This document shows positions 34,966-46,280 of a stretch of 64,000 bases of DNA, in pieces. Under the pieces are notes generated by a model that was given only the letters and a program-made list of their open reading frames with translations, was not told where the DNA came from and did no database searches. The position numbers and the translations under genes were made by a program. The first letter of the stretch is position 1, and the number at the start of each line of letters is the position of its first letter. The stretch is from Umbilicaria muhlenbergii (taxonomy: Eukaryota > Ascomycota > Lecanoromycetes > Umbilicariales > Umbilicariaceae), in contig KK106981.1 of the NCBI GenBank assembly GCA_000611775.1, positions 1,417,078 to 1,481,077 on the forward strand, written 5' to 3'.

Positions 34966-36330
34966 ATGATGACATCAACACTTCAATCTCATCAGGTCAG
35001 TGAAACAGTTAATAATCAAGCTGAGGCAGGCCCTTCAATTAGCAGGTTTACATTATCAGTCATTAATATCTTTACTTTTGACATCATTGATGATGATGAA
35101 CATATCACTGCAGGTAACTTCAATGACATCATTAAAGATCTTGAGGCAGTCACTGCTCATAATCAGGAGGTCATCAAGCGTCAGTGATTACAGTTATGAC
35201 ATGTACAACAAGAAATTAAGTTTAAGGACAATAAAAGAGAGCTTCAGAAGCTTAATCAACACCTGCAAGAAAATCCTTCAATTATGATAAACTCAGAGAA
35301 TGACACAAGTTCATCACATGAATTATGATGTTAAATTATGACAGATATCACACCTCCCCCTTTTCAACACCTTATAAAGTCATGAGAGCCTCATCTCTAT
35401 GCAGGAGGCATCAAAGTCATGAGATGAAGACTTTAAAAATACCTGAATGAAATCAATCAGAATCAGAAGCTGATGTCAGAGCAATTCTCTACTGAATGAG
35501 ATTTCATCATCTGAGCAGGCACCTACCTTGAGAAAACAGTCATGAGTGACTGACAGAAGCAAAAGAAGCAGCATGATCACACTTGAGTCATTTACAACAA
35601 CTTTTTAAAGGTTTTAAAGAAGAACCTATCTCTCAGTGAAGACATGAATGAATAAAATATCATCACCTTCAATGCAGTTGAATCTTACAGTCATGATACA
35701 ATCACCTTCTGATATGATAAATTATCAGAACTCTACTGCTTCCTTTCAGCTTCACACAAGGAAATCAGTGAAACACTCATTTAAAATCACTGATGATCAA
35801 GGCTTCCTCATCATGTCCTGACTGAATTATGATGTTGAGATCTGACGCAGGTTGCAAGACAGTCAGTGCAGGAAATTTCAGCACATCTTGACATCATCAT
35901 CAATCATGAACTGTTTCAAAGCTGCTCAGACACCAAAAAGGATCATCAAAGCAAAACTGACAACAATGACAAAAGTATGACACAGATGTCATACTATGAC
36001 AGAAAAAAATCTTTCACTGAACAATAAACCTCTCATCCTCAACAATTCAACTGTGAAAGAGAAAACAATTCATGAGGCTTCTATCAAGAAAGTAATCATG
36101 ACCAAAGCTGAAATTCAAATCACATACCAGTTGCGGAGAAAGTGATCATGACAACAACATAAACATTCACAGGACTCTCATGCTGACAAGAAGACTTTAT
36201 TTCTAAGAATGAAGTGAATGCATGAAAAGCAGCAGGCCTCTGTATCAAGTGTAAAGTCATCAGTCATTGAACAAATGAATGTACAACAGGATGATTGACA
36301 GCAGTCATTATCACAGTTGATGTGAATAAA
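34966..36330 (+). pseudogene. Element VI gag relic with CCHC knuckle
   Basis: It begins MMTSTLQSHQVSETVNNQAE with 73 codons before the first TGA. A coiled-coil-like region follows (FKDNKRELQKLNQHLQENPS) and a capsid-like part. The zinc knuckle CIKCKVISHWTNEC (TGA read as W) is at about 36,240-36,281. Stops are mostly TGA. Confidence 0.75.
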
Positions 36331-38640
36331 TGATTCATGATTAACCTTCAGCTCACCTTCTTATTTATCATTGATGATATCTCACATCTGATATCAGGGC
36401 AGCTAGAGGTGAACTTTCATATGACAAGAGATGATCTGAAGAAAAAATATTCATATATTATCAACAACAGCAGCCAGGGCAATAAAATCACATGAAAAAT
36501 TGTCAATAAGCTGTCCCTATCAACTGAATCCTATGAGGCTCAAGGCAATGCATGAGGTAATGTGATTAAGCTATCAGAGTCTGTCATACTGATGATTACA
36601 GCATAAAACACTGACAGTCAACCTTAAAATTATAGCAATCATTTTTTTATCACACAAGACAACACATCAGCTTCTTTTGTTCTCAGGCTATCATTTCTAG
36701 TTCATGCAAACTCAAATCACTACTATGATACGGGTAAATTCCTATGAAGAAAGCCAAAACATATTACTGCACACTGTATATTCATCACTGATGAAAAGAA
36801 GGTGTTGAAGAATGTCTTATATATGAACAACCTCATCATTATCAACTGCTTTATAGAGCCGGCAGACCTAGTGGCTGATATGAAAAAATATACCCTACAG
36901 ATGAACTTGTTGTGATATGACAAAAGATATGACAATGTCTATGACAGTCTACCTCCTGAATATCATGACTTCACAGACATATTTCAGGCAGCTGAGAAGC
37001 AGTCTTTATCTGAGAGAGATTCACATGATCATGTCATTGACTTGAAATCAGGGCAGCAACCTTCATTCAGAAAGTTATACTTAATGTTCTCAGCTGAGCT
37101 TGATGTACTGAAGGTATATTTAGATGATGTTATGAAAGTAAGCATAATTCATAAATTAATATCACCTGTGACTTCACCTGTTATGTTTGTACTGAAATCA
37201 GACGGCAGCTTATGACTAGTCATTGATTATAAGCGCTTGAATGATATTATCATTAAAAATCACTACTCACTACCACTTATATCAAACATGTTGAATCATC
37301 TTCAAGAAGCTAAGAAGTTCACTAAGCTGAACTGCAAGAATGCATATAATTGAATATGAATCAAGGGTGAAGATGAGTGAAAAACAGCATTCTGAACATG
37401 ATTCAGCCTGTTCAAATATCTTGTCATGTCTTTCAGTCTCATGAATGCTCCTGCTACATTTCAGGCATTCATTGATAAGACTCTTGATGAGTTTCTTGAT
37501 ATAATCTGTGTGATTTATCTAGATGATATCCTGATCTTCAGCAAAGATGAATCTGAACATGAGGAGCATGTATGACAAGTATTAACTGCATTACAACATC
37601 ATGATCTTCATCTTAAGATCAGCAAATGCTTCTTTAATGCAACAGAAGTGAACTTCCTGAGGTTTAAGATTAATACTGAAGGCATACATATGAGTTCAGA
37701 AAGAATTCACGCCGTTGAAGAATGATTATCATCAGAGAACATTCATGAATTGCAGGTCTTTCTAAGCTTCATCAACTTCTTCTGAAGGTTTATAAGAGAT
37801 TATTCATGAATTGCAGCATCACTGTTAAATCTCCTGAAAACAGGAAAGAATAAAAAGAAGATTGAGGATACATCACTCTCTCCTCTTCAATCTCAACAGA
37901 TTGTTATTAAAAGAAAGCAGAACAGCCTGATCTCATTGCAGAGATTTAACACAAACTATTCAGCATGCAGCCTGTAAGTCAGAGGAGAGTTACAACAAGA
38001 AAATGTTGTACCTGTCTCTTTTTCACTTTCAGGAGCTGCATTGAAAGCATTTAATGCTCTGAAGAAGACCTTCATGAGTGCTTCATTACTACACTACTTT
38101 GATGAAAACAAACTCATGAGGGTTGAAACAGACGCCTCTGAATTCACAATTGATGAAATCTTGACACAATGCTTCAAGGTCAATGATCAATTGCACTGAT
38201 TATTAATTACTTATTACAGCAAGAAGCTGCTAGATACTGAGACCTGATATGATACAAATAAGCAAGAACTCCTTGTCATCATGAAAGTCATGCATCATTG
38301 ACAGCATTACTGTCAGGGTGCTAGACATCAAATTATCATACTGACTGATCATGCAAATCTTGTTTGATTCATGACTACCTCAAACCTCACATGAAGGCAG
38401 CTCACTGAGTATGACTTTAAGATCACATATTAAGAGGGCAAGAAGAACTCTGCTGATGATTTATTAAAATAATCTGATTATGAACTGCTGAAGGCTGTCA
38501 GTACCTTGACTGCTGCTGAAATAATGTGACAGTCCTTTCATTTAAGAAGCAAGGACTATAAGTCAGTGCAGGAGAAATTATACATGCTTGCTGTAATGAC
38601 ATTGCAGTCAAGACACTCAGTATGACAGGAGCTATAACAA
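36331..38640 (+). pseudogene. Element VI protease/RT/RNase H relic
   Basis: A protease-like region starts near 36,340 (FLFIIDDISHLISGQLEV). RT runs from PPEYHDFTDIFQAAEKQ (36,953) through HVIDLKSGQQPSF, MFVLKSDGSL (37,185), NHYSLPLIS, KTAF.T.F at 37,381 (the two Arg of the TAFRTRYG block are TGA), [16 protein letters not shown] and [11 protein letters not shown] at 37,512 with intact DD. RNase H: VETDASEFTIDEIL (38,125), YSKKLLDTE, KQELLVIMKVMHH and LTDHANLVWFMT. The Arg-to-TGA changes show CGA codons mutated at CpG. Confidence 0.9.
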
Positions 38641-38676
38641 GAGAATGTTGTATCTGTCACAATAAATACTATCAGT

Positions 38677-38940
38677 ATGATGAACACTGAAGATGATGAT
38701 CTCATCAGAACATCAGTGATGCAGAACTTATCTGCTCAAGAAAAAGCAAGTCATGATGAATATGTCAGTATGATGAATACTGAAGCTGATGACATGATTG
38801 AAACATCAGCAGTTCATGATCTACATGCTCAAGAAGCAAGCTGTGATGAATATATCAATATGATGAATATTGAAGCTGATGATACAACTGAAACATCAGC
38901 AGTCTGTTACCTACATGCTCAAGAAGCAAGCCGTGACTGA
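38677..38940 (+). repeat. Three ~29-codon repeats between RNase H and integrase of VI
   Basis: An open in-frame stretch reads MMNTEDDDLIRTSVM, MMNTEADDMIETSAV and MMNIEADDTTETSAV, each followed by a LHAQEAS-type block, about 84-87 bp per unit. It lengthens the linker between RNase H and integrase. It has no TGA stops until its end. Such a spacer is not usual in gypsy pol. Confidence 0.8.
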
Positions 38941-39425
38941 ATAAGAAGACTTAAGTATGTAAAGCCTCAGCAGCACTTAATCAAGGATAACTCAGCAGAC
39001 ACTGCAGTTATGAATGATGATGCAAGTCACATTTTTATTAATCTTTAAATTGAGGATAGCACTTCTGCTGACACTGTTGAAGCACTTCAACTCATGTCTA
39101 CTCACTCATCAATAGGTGAGGAGATAACAGCTTATATAAGAATGTCTATCAAACAACTTGAACATGCAATTTGTACTGAGCAGTCAAAAGACAGTTTGAT
39201 ATGATGAGTATGACAGGGATTAACTACCCCTTTTAAGGATAAAAACAACTTGGCTGAGTCTGAGATGATAAATATAAATATAGACATGAACCCTGAGATG
39301 ATCATGACATCAGAAATGCAGCCAAATATGACATCTATACTGTCAGATATATGAAAATGTTGGCAAGAAATAGATGATGTTGTACACTACAATGATAAAA
39401 TCTACATTTCACAGAACCCTGCCCT
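38941..39425 (+). pseudogene. Element VI pol spacer before integrase
   Basis: Acidic, poorly conserved frame with TGA stops. No domain recognised. It bridges the repeated linker to the integrase zinc region. Confidence 0.4.
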
Positions 39426-40730
39426 CTGCAATGTAATGATCAGTTAATTTCATGATGATGTTTTTGCAGGCCATTTCAGGAAGTCAAGAACTGCAGAATT
39501 AATGCAGCAATCTTATGACTGACCTGATGCTGTCAGAGACATATGATGTTACTGTCATGATTATGTTGAATGTCAAAAGGTGAAGCCAGCTCATCACAAA
39601 TCATACAGGTTATTGAACTCATTATCAGTCTCAGAAGTGTCATGACATATGATGACAATGAACTTTATTACAGACCTGCCACTGAGCAGCACATATGAAA
39701 GTATGACATGAGATTAAATCCTCATAATAATTGATAAGTTGATCAAAATGGCTCATTATATTTTAATACAGAAGACAATGTCAGTTGCTGACTTCATTGA
39801 AGTGTTTATTCAGGACATAGTTAAGCATCATGACATGTCAGAAGTTTTAATCACAGACAGAGACAAGCTGTTTACATTAAAGCAGTGAATCAGCTTCTGC
39901 TTTCACATGTGATGTCATCATAACATGTCAACAGCTTTTCACCTGCAAACTGACAGTCAAACAGAGAGGCAGAATCAGTCCCTGAAGATGTATTTATGCA
40001 TATTCATTAATGAGCAGCAAGAGGACTGAGTGAAGCTTTTACTCTGCATGAAGTTCTCATACAACAACTTCATACATGCTGCTACAGGAAAGAGCCCCTT
40101 TCAGTTTAACTTAAAGTGAGACCCTCAGATGAGCCTAAGTAGACTATTTATACAGCACTCACATGAACAAATAAGACCCTATGCAGATGCACAGTGACTT
40201 CAAGATCAAATTGCAACAGCTCAAGAGCAGTTATGACAGGTCAATGAGACATATGCAAACTATTATAATCAGCGCTGAACAGAGATAACATTCAAAGAAG
40301 GTGATTTAATACTGATTAATGAAAAGAATGTGTCAGTGAACAAGCAGATGAAGAAACTGCATTGAAAAAAACTCAGCTCATTCATGATATGATGTGTGAT
40401 AAATCAGTCATCATATGAACTTGACCTCTCAGAGGATTGAAACATCTATAATGTATTCAACATCACTTTATTGAAGTCATTTCAAGACACATGTCATGTG
40501 TCTTCTGCATTGACAGGAAAAGACCTACTACTCAACTGAGATGATGAGTGAGAAGTTGAGGCAATTGTGAATAGTCATGTTCATGACAGCAGGCTTCAAT
40601 ACCTCATTAAATGAAAGTTGACAGATCAGGTGTGAGATGACACATGAGAGTTAACACACTTCATTCACAATGTAAAGATAAAAATGTGAAAATTTCATGC
40701 TGACAACCCTGACAAACAGAAATTCAGGTG
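39426..40730 (+). pseudogene. Element VI integrase and chromodomain relic
   Basis: Zinc-binding region: FAGHFRKSRTAELMQQSYD, then CYCHDYVECQKVK (39,550). Catalytic core: MNFITDLPLSSTYES (39,658), VLITDRDKLFTLKQ (39,845) and TAFHLQTDSQTERQNQSLK (39,933), which supplies the D...D...E residues. GKSPFQFNLK follows, then a C-terminal chromodomain at 40,540-40,690: EVEAIVNSHVHDSRLQYLIK and FHADNPDKQKF. Chromodomains steer such integrases to methylated-histone chromatin. The domain fits the nesting in other repeats. Confidence 0.9.
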
Positions 40731-40734
40731 AGCC

Positions 40735-40955
40735 TTAAGATGTGATCCTTCAAAATTGATTGAGAAGTTGTTGTAAAAGTCATGAGCTTTAAGATGTGAC
40801 CCTTCAAGATTGATTGAGAAGCTGTCACAAAAGTCATGAGTCTTAAGATATGACTCTTTGAGATTGATTGAGAAGCTGTCACAAAAGTCATGAGCTTTAA
40901 GATGTGATTCTTCAAGATTGATTGAGAAGCTGTCACAAAAATCATGAGTCTTAAG
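40735..40955. repeat. 54-bp tandem repeat, four copies
   Basis: TTAAGATGTGA.CCTTCAAG...TTGATTGAGAAGCTGTCAC recurs every 54 bp (first starts at 40,735 and 40,789). Being a multiple of three, it gives an 18-residue repeat in each frame. It directly follows the chromodomain, so it may extend the pol C-terminus. Confidence 0.92.
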
Positions 40956-42691
40956 AATTGAAAACTTTGTCAGCTTTGTTAACCTGATCTCTTATGATAA
41001 AGCCTGTGCTCTACAACAAGTATGACAGGAGCTATGATGCTACAATGTTACAACAGAATCTTTAATAAGATTATTACATGAATTACATTATCACAGACAT
41101 GTCACATTGCAGAGAACACTTAAGTGCAGAAGCATTTCATTTCAGGTTTAAAGATTAAAATGAACCTGAGATCAACATCTTGCACTCAACTCCTCATCAG
41201 TGTTGTGTTAAGTCATCCTCATTTATCTACTTGTTTTTCATCATCTTAAACTCTTCTTCATTATTTGATGAAGCCTCTGACCTCATCTTCTTAATGCAGT
41301 GCTGCTCACAGAGTTTGATATACTCTTGATGATGATGAGATTGATGAGTGTTGAGGACACAAAGAGCGTGAGCAGTGCTCTTCAACAAGACAGCAAGAGC
41401 TTGAATGAGCTTCTCAGAACTACTGAATTAACATTAATCACCTCATTATGAATGCTGTGAGACTCATGTTGAGGAGTGACTGCAGGGGGCGTGAAGGATG
41501 CTGATAATGATTGATAAAAGATGACAGCATGAGGATCTGATGATCAGTCATTAAACACTATGACTAGTTAACAATGCAAAAGTATGACATAAAGTATGAC
41601 AAAAGTATGACATAAAGTACAACACTTTGTCATACTAAACAAAATAAAAGAGGATTGAGGAAAGCAGACTTATAATGTGCTGTCACTCCTCTGATCATCA
41701 TAAACACGCGTCAGGACAACAACATCAGAGCTTTCAAAGTTAAAAGCAGTGATGATCAGAGGCTCTGTCATGCATTGCTCATGAAAGTTGCAGAGAGATA
41801 TGCAACATGTGCAGGCTTCTCTGTCTGACACAAAGCAGTGATCAACTTCAGCTCTTATATAAGAGTCACAGTGAGCAGTACCTGACAACATGTGATTGAG
41901 GTTCTCTCAAATCACACGCTCATGATGATGAGCCTGCTGCATGTGAGCCGGCAGTGAGGTATCATCATGACATCACACAGAGCAGGAATCACTGTTGAAG
42001 ACATCACTTAAAAATAAACACCTGACCCTCTTTGAGTGCTGAACAGTCAGTTTTATCACTCTGTTTCCTCATCTCTTTCTGAAGGTGTTGATCATCACAG
42101 TTTCATTCATTGACTCTGACTCAGAGCCCTCCTCATCACATTGAGCCTGAAGATCAACAGGCTTCCCTGATGAAGATGAGTCTTCACTGTTGTTCATGAT
42201 CATGAGTTCAAGAGTTTGATTATTAATTGCTTATATATCATGTTAGCATTCATATGATGTATGACAGGAAGTATGACACTGCAAGAATGTTGAGTCATGA
42301 GCTGCAAGCTTCATGATGCTCTCTTCATGAGGTGAACACCTCTGCAATGAGGATGACATCATGAAGTCATCAGGTCACTCAATGAGCTGTGAAAAAGTCA
42401 TGATAAGTATGATGACATGTCATAAGAGAGATGATGAAGAAGAAACACAAGAGAAAAGTGTTTTAAATTTACAGTAAATATTTTAATTTCAATGTTTATG
42501 TTAAGAGGAACTTACTGCCAGGCGTGATATCATCACAATTAAGTGAAGCATGTGATCAGTCTTACTTTAGCATGATTTCACACCCTCATCCTACATGGTC
42601 AACCACTTATCAGGCCATCATGATGATGTTTATAATGACAGATTCAAAGTCAATTGACCTCAAGAACAGCATCATGAGAAGAAGAATACTG
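40956..42691 (+). other. Long 3' region of element VI, no domain recognised
   Basis: A 1.7-kb stretch lies between the chromodomain repeats and the 3' LTR. A minus-strand frame at 41,891-41,670 (MLSGTAHCDSYIRAEVDHCF) is open but unrecognised. TATGACA words like those in the LTR recur at 41,581-41,640. A purine-rich ATCATGAGAAGAAGAATAC run at 42,671-42,689 may be the polypurine tract. Confidence 0.45.
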
Positions 42692-42971
42692 TGTCAAAGT
42701 CATCATATAATAGTATGACAGTACAACAAGTATGACACTATAGTACAACACTATAGTATGACATTATATAAACATGATGACTCAGCGCTTAGCGCCTTGA
42801 CATCAAGTAAAACTCTTCACAAGGAGGTTCAGAAACCTGCTTCCTCAGTGATCAGTTTTGCCACTGAATAAAAGATGTATAATCATTGCATTGACCTCAT
42901 CATGATTATATTGCCTACGACACCCCGTTCAAACATCATTATGATGATCATCATACACTCAGCCTCTTACA
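42692..42971 (+). repeat. Element VI 3' LTR
   Basis: 280 bp, TGTCAAAGTCATCATATAAT ... CCTCTTACA, same length as the 5' LTR. TCAGC follows directly. Confidence 0.95.
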
Positions 42972-42976
42972 TCAGC

Positions 42977-44310
42977 TTGAGAGAAGCACTGATAGAAGAA
43001 AGTCATTTCAGCAAGATGAATGATCATCAAGGAATCAACAAAACAGTGAAATAACTCACTAAAACATATTATTTCCCATGCATGAGGAAAAAAGTCAAAG
43101 AGATCATTCAGAAATGTGACACATGCTGAAAAAACAAAGTTGAGTGACATAAACCATATGAATTGTTGAAGTCATCATCAACATCATCATGATCATGATC
43201 AAGCATCACATTGAACTTCATAATAAAGTTACCACAGTCAAGGGAATCACTGATGAGAGTGTTTTACAACATGATCCTCATAATAACAGATCAACTTATG
43301 AAGTATGAATACTTCATACCTTATAAGAAATCATCATCAGCAGAAGAATTAACATACATGTTTTTAAGAATCATAGCAGTCAATCATGAGCTGCTGAAAG
43401 AAATAATCTCAGACAGGAATAAACTCTTCACTTTTAAGTTTTGAAAATCATTAGTGAATCAACTAGGGATTCATCATAAGCTGTTCATAGCATATCATCC
43501 TCAGATGAATGAACAGACAGAATGATTAAATTAAACACTGAAACAGTACTTGCACTGCTATGTTAATTATCAACAAATCAATTGAGTAGAACTCTTACTG
43601 ATAGCTCAGTTAACTTACAACACAGTGACAACAGAATTCATGAAGGTATCATCATTCTACATCAATTACAGATTCAACTCACTTATGAATGAAATGAAAG
43701 GGCTGAAAGTCATAGCACAGAAAGTGAAAGTATGAGTGAATCAACTGAAGGACCTTCATGAAGAACTACAATAAAACATAAAATTTGCCTCAGAAAGATC
43801 AGTGATATATTATAATAAGAAAAAAGATAAGGGATCTACTCTTGAAGAGAGGAGTAAAGTATATCTTTTATGACACAACATCAAGACAACACAGTCAAGC
43901 AATAAATTGAATCACAAGAAATTAAAACCTTTTCAGATTGTGAAGAAGAAAGAAAATGTCAACTATGAACTTAAACTTTCATCATTCATGTGAATATACT
44001 CAGTATTTTATGTATCTTTACTTGAATCAGCAGACCTGAAAACATCATTATAAACAAATTCATCAGAGATCAACCTGAAGAGTCAAGATGCTGAGTTTGA
44101 GGTAGAGGAAATTCTGAATCAACAGAAAGTTAATGAAGAACTTCATTACTTAATCAAGTGAAAAGAATATGACACAGCAGGAAACACATGAGAGTCAGAA
44201 GAGAATCTTACTCATTGTGCAGTGAAGTTACATCAGTTCTGACAACAGAACCTGAACCTCAGAGGTCATTCAACACTGAGAAGTCAAAAAGTTTGAAAGT
44301 AATGATTAAA
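42977..44310 (+). pseudogene. Element V integrase and chromodomain relic
   Basis: The frame continues from DLIYISVS at 34,632 once VI is removed. Zinc region: HFSKMNDHQGINKTVK and KKVKEIIQKCDTC (43,090-43,128). Core: LNFIIKLPQSRESL (43,208), ILIITDQLMKYEYFIPYKKS (43,276), EIISDRNKLFTFKF (43,402) and IAYHPQMNEQTE (43,487). Chromodomain at 44,092-44,240: EFEVEEILNQQKVNEELHYL, KEYDTAGNTWESEENL (TGA as W) and VKLHQF. Three open stretches are kept between TGA stops. Confidence 0.9.
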
Positions 44311-44773
44311 GCTGAAGCCTCTGCTTGCTTGCTCTCCTCTGCCTTCAGCTCTTCAATGTTCATAAACTCACAAGAGATAAAGTCTTTTTGACAGTGTTGC
44401 AACAGTCTTTTCTGTTTGCACAAGTGAACTAACTTAGCTGATGCCTCAGCAATTATTTCCTCAGCAGCAGAAGTCTTTTCCTTCAGAGAAATCAGTTCAA
44501 CTTTCACCTTTTCTCAGTCAGCAATGTTAAAAGAAAGGTCACAGGACTTCTCAGTCTGAATATAAGTGACACACTTTTCAGAATCATCACTCACATGATA
44601 ATTTTTCATGTCATCAATGCATCATCTACATGATTGCATGACAGAAGGAGTGAGGTTGAGCTTGTGAAAAAGATTATGATGTCATTAAGAGGAGTTAAAT
44701 TTCTTTTGCACTCAAGAAGAAGGCATGAAGATGTTTAAGTTTTTAAGAATAAAAACCTTGAGGGGGGAGCTAG
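44311..44773 (+). other. Element V 3' untranslated region and polypurine tract
   Basis: No plus-strand domain. A minus-strand frame at 44,507-44,259 is open but looks incidental. The polypurine tract GAGGGGGGAGCTAG at 44,760-44,773 directly abuts the 3' LTR. Confidence 0.65.
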
Positions 44774-45168
44774 TGTTAAGGCTCTCACATTATAGTATTA
44801 ATGAAGTATGCAGTGTGAATGTACACATGATATTACTCATCTTGCTCACCTTGCTCACCTAGATGAGCATGATGAGCATGAAGTGTTACATCATCTTGCT
44901 CACCTTGCTTGATGTGATGAGCATGATGAGCACACTGAGCACATGAGTCTCCTATAGTCTATATAACTACAGGTAGATTCATAGTTAGAAGCTCATGCTC
45001 AACTCATGTATTGAATGTAATCTTTTAAGTTTATGACTACTAGTTCCCTCACTGATTCTTAACTTTAAGGTCATATAGTTCATTGAATCTTGTCTAGTTC
45101 ATTGAATCATACCTTGTAGTTCATTGAATGACAATATTACTTCAGTCATTATGACATCACCTGTTACA
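44774..45168 (+). repeat. Element V 3' LTR
   Basis: 395 bp, same length as the 5' LTR; the differences seen are transitions. TATATAA box at 44,960-44,966. TAAGG follows at 45,169. Confidence 0.94.
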
Positions 45169-45173
45169 TAAGG

Positions 45174-46280
45174 GTTGTTTCCTCTCCCTTCATGCTGTAA
45201 AGTGTGTGAAGTATCATCAGCACATCAGCAAGGCCTGCATCTTCCTGTGTATAACTTTATGATATGTTATCATGAAGTGCTTTTGATTAATCATGTTGTA
45301 GCTCTGTCTTCATCACCTTCAACCTCATCATCTCTTTCACAGGAACTGAGTTCACCTCTGTTTTCATCTCTGCCCTCAATCAACCCTGACCCTGAGGGTC
45401 ACAAGGAGGTGCGCAAGGCGTGTAAATGAAAGAAACATCAGGTGAGTAAAGCTCACAAAGCTGCTGCAGCTGCTGCTTAAACTCAACACCTCTGCAAAGG
45501 TGAAGACTCACAGGCTTCACTGAAGAGAAATATCACTGTGACAAACTGATGATGATTGAGATGTTCAAGTTCTTTTAAAGGTAAATATCAGCTCCTGTGA
45601 AGATTTATTCCTCACAAGACTCTAGCTCTGAGTCAGATCTTTTCATGATGCTAAAGATTAATAAGTTTTAATAAGTTGAAGTCAACATGATTCATTCCTT
45701 TATGAGTTTTCAGGCTTCATGAAGTGATTTCACTTTCAGTTCTTCAGTAGCTTAATGCTCTGATGAGCAGAAGAAATCTTAGCCCTTTGCTCAATTTCCT
45801 CACAAACATGTATCAGCATTGATTATGACTCATGAAGCCTCAGGGAAGTTCTCATGAAACTTTTTAATTAATTTCTTAAAGTTGCAGGTGTTATCTGCAG
45901 GCTTTTGAGTAATCTTTGAGAATTTCTTTCACATAATGTAATATTGTAAAACAGGTTTATCCTCAGAGCTGATCACAATTCATAAGGTTGTTATAATCTC
46001 AATCTCTCACTTCTTTTCAGCTGAGTTCTCTGTGAGGTGAAGTGATTTAAACTCTGATGTATTCTCACCTGCTCATGATTTATGATCATGAAGCAGGTTA
46101 ACATGAAACACATTATGAATATAAAGTTCCTTCAGTAGTTTCAGCTGATAAGTAATGTTCTCAATCTTCTTTATAATCTGAAAAAGTTCATAATGCTGTT
46201 AATTCAACTTCTGTGAAGATCACTTCAGAATTATGTTCTTGATCTTTAATCAAATCAACTGTCTGACTTTATAAATCACA
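45174..46280 (-). other. Element IV internal sequence right of element V
   Basis: A ~480-bp stretch (45,174-45,650) reads MFPLPSCCKVCEVSSAHQQG on the plus strand without recognisable domains. From about 45,700 it matches element II at 9,140 onward. It is the 3' part of element IV in its minus-strand sense. Confidence 0.5.

Larger units (their letters stand above)
34633..42971 (+). mobile_element. Element VI: innermost plus-strand chromodomain Ty3/gypsy element
   Basis: It is 8.3 kb with two 280-bp LTRs (34,633-34,912; 42,692-42,971), TGTCA...CCTCTTACA, flanked by TCAGC. By eye the LTRs differ at 14 positions, all transitions. Contents in order: gag with knuckle, protease/RT, RNase H, a repeated linker, integrase, chromodomain, and an unusually long 3' region. 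It is the best preserved element here (RT YLDD intact), as expected for the youngest in the stack, yet still full of TGA codons. Confidence 0.95.
30334..45168 (+). mobile_element. Element V: plus-strand chromodomain Ty3/gypsy element nested in IV
   Basis: Two 395-bp LTRs (30,334-30,728; 44,774-45,168) start TGTTAAGGCT and end CACCTGTTACA, flanked by TAAGG. Order inside: gag with CCHC knuckle, protease, RT, RNase H, [element VI], integrase, chromodomain, polypurine tract GAGGGGGGAGCTAG at 44,760-44,773. This is the chromovirus arrangement. TGA stops and missing catalytic residues (RT DD changed to NN) make it inactive. Without VI it is about 6.5 kb. Confidence 0.94.
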
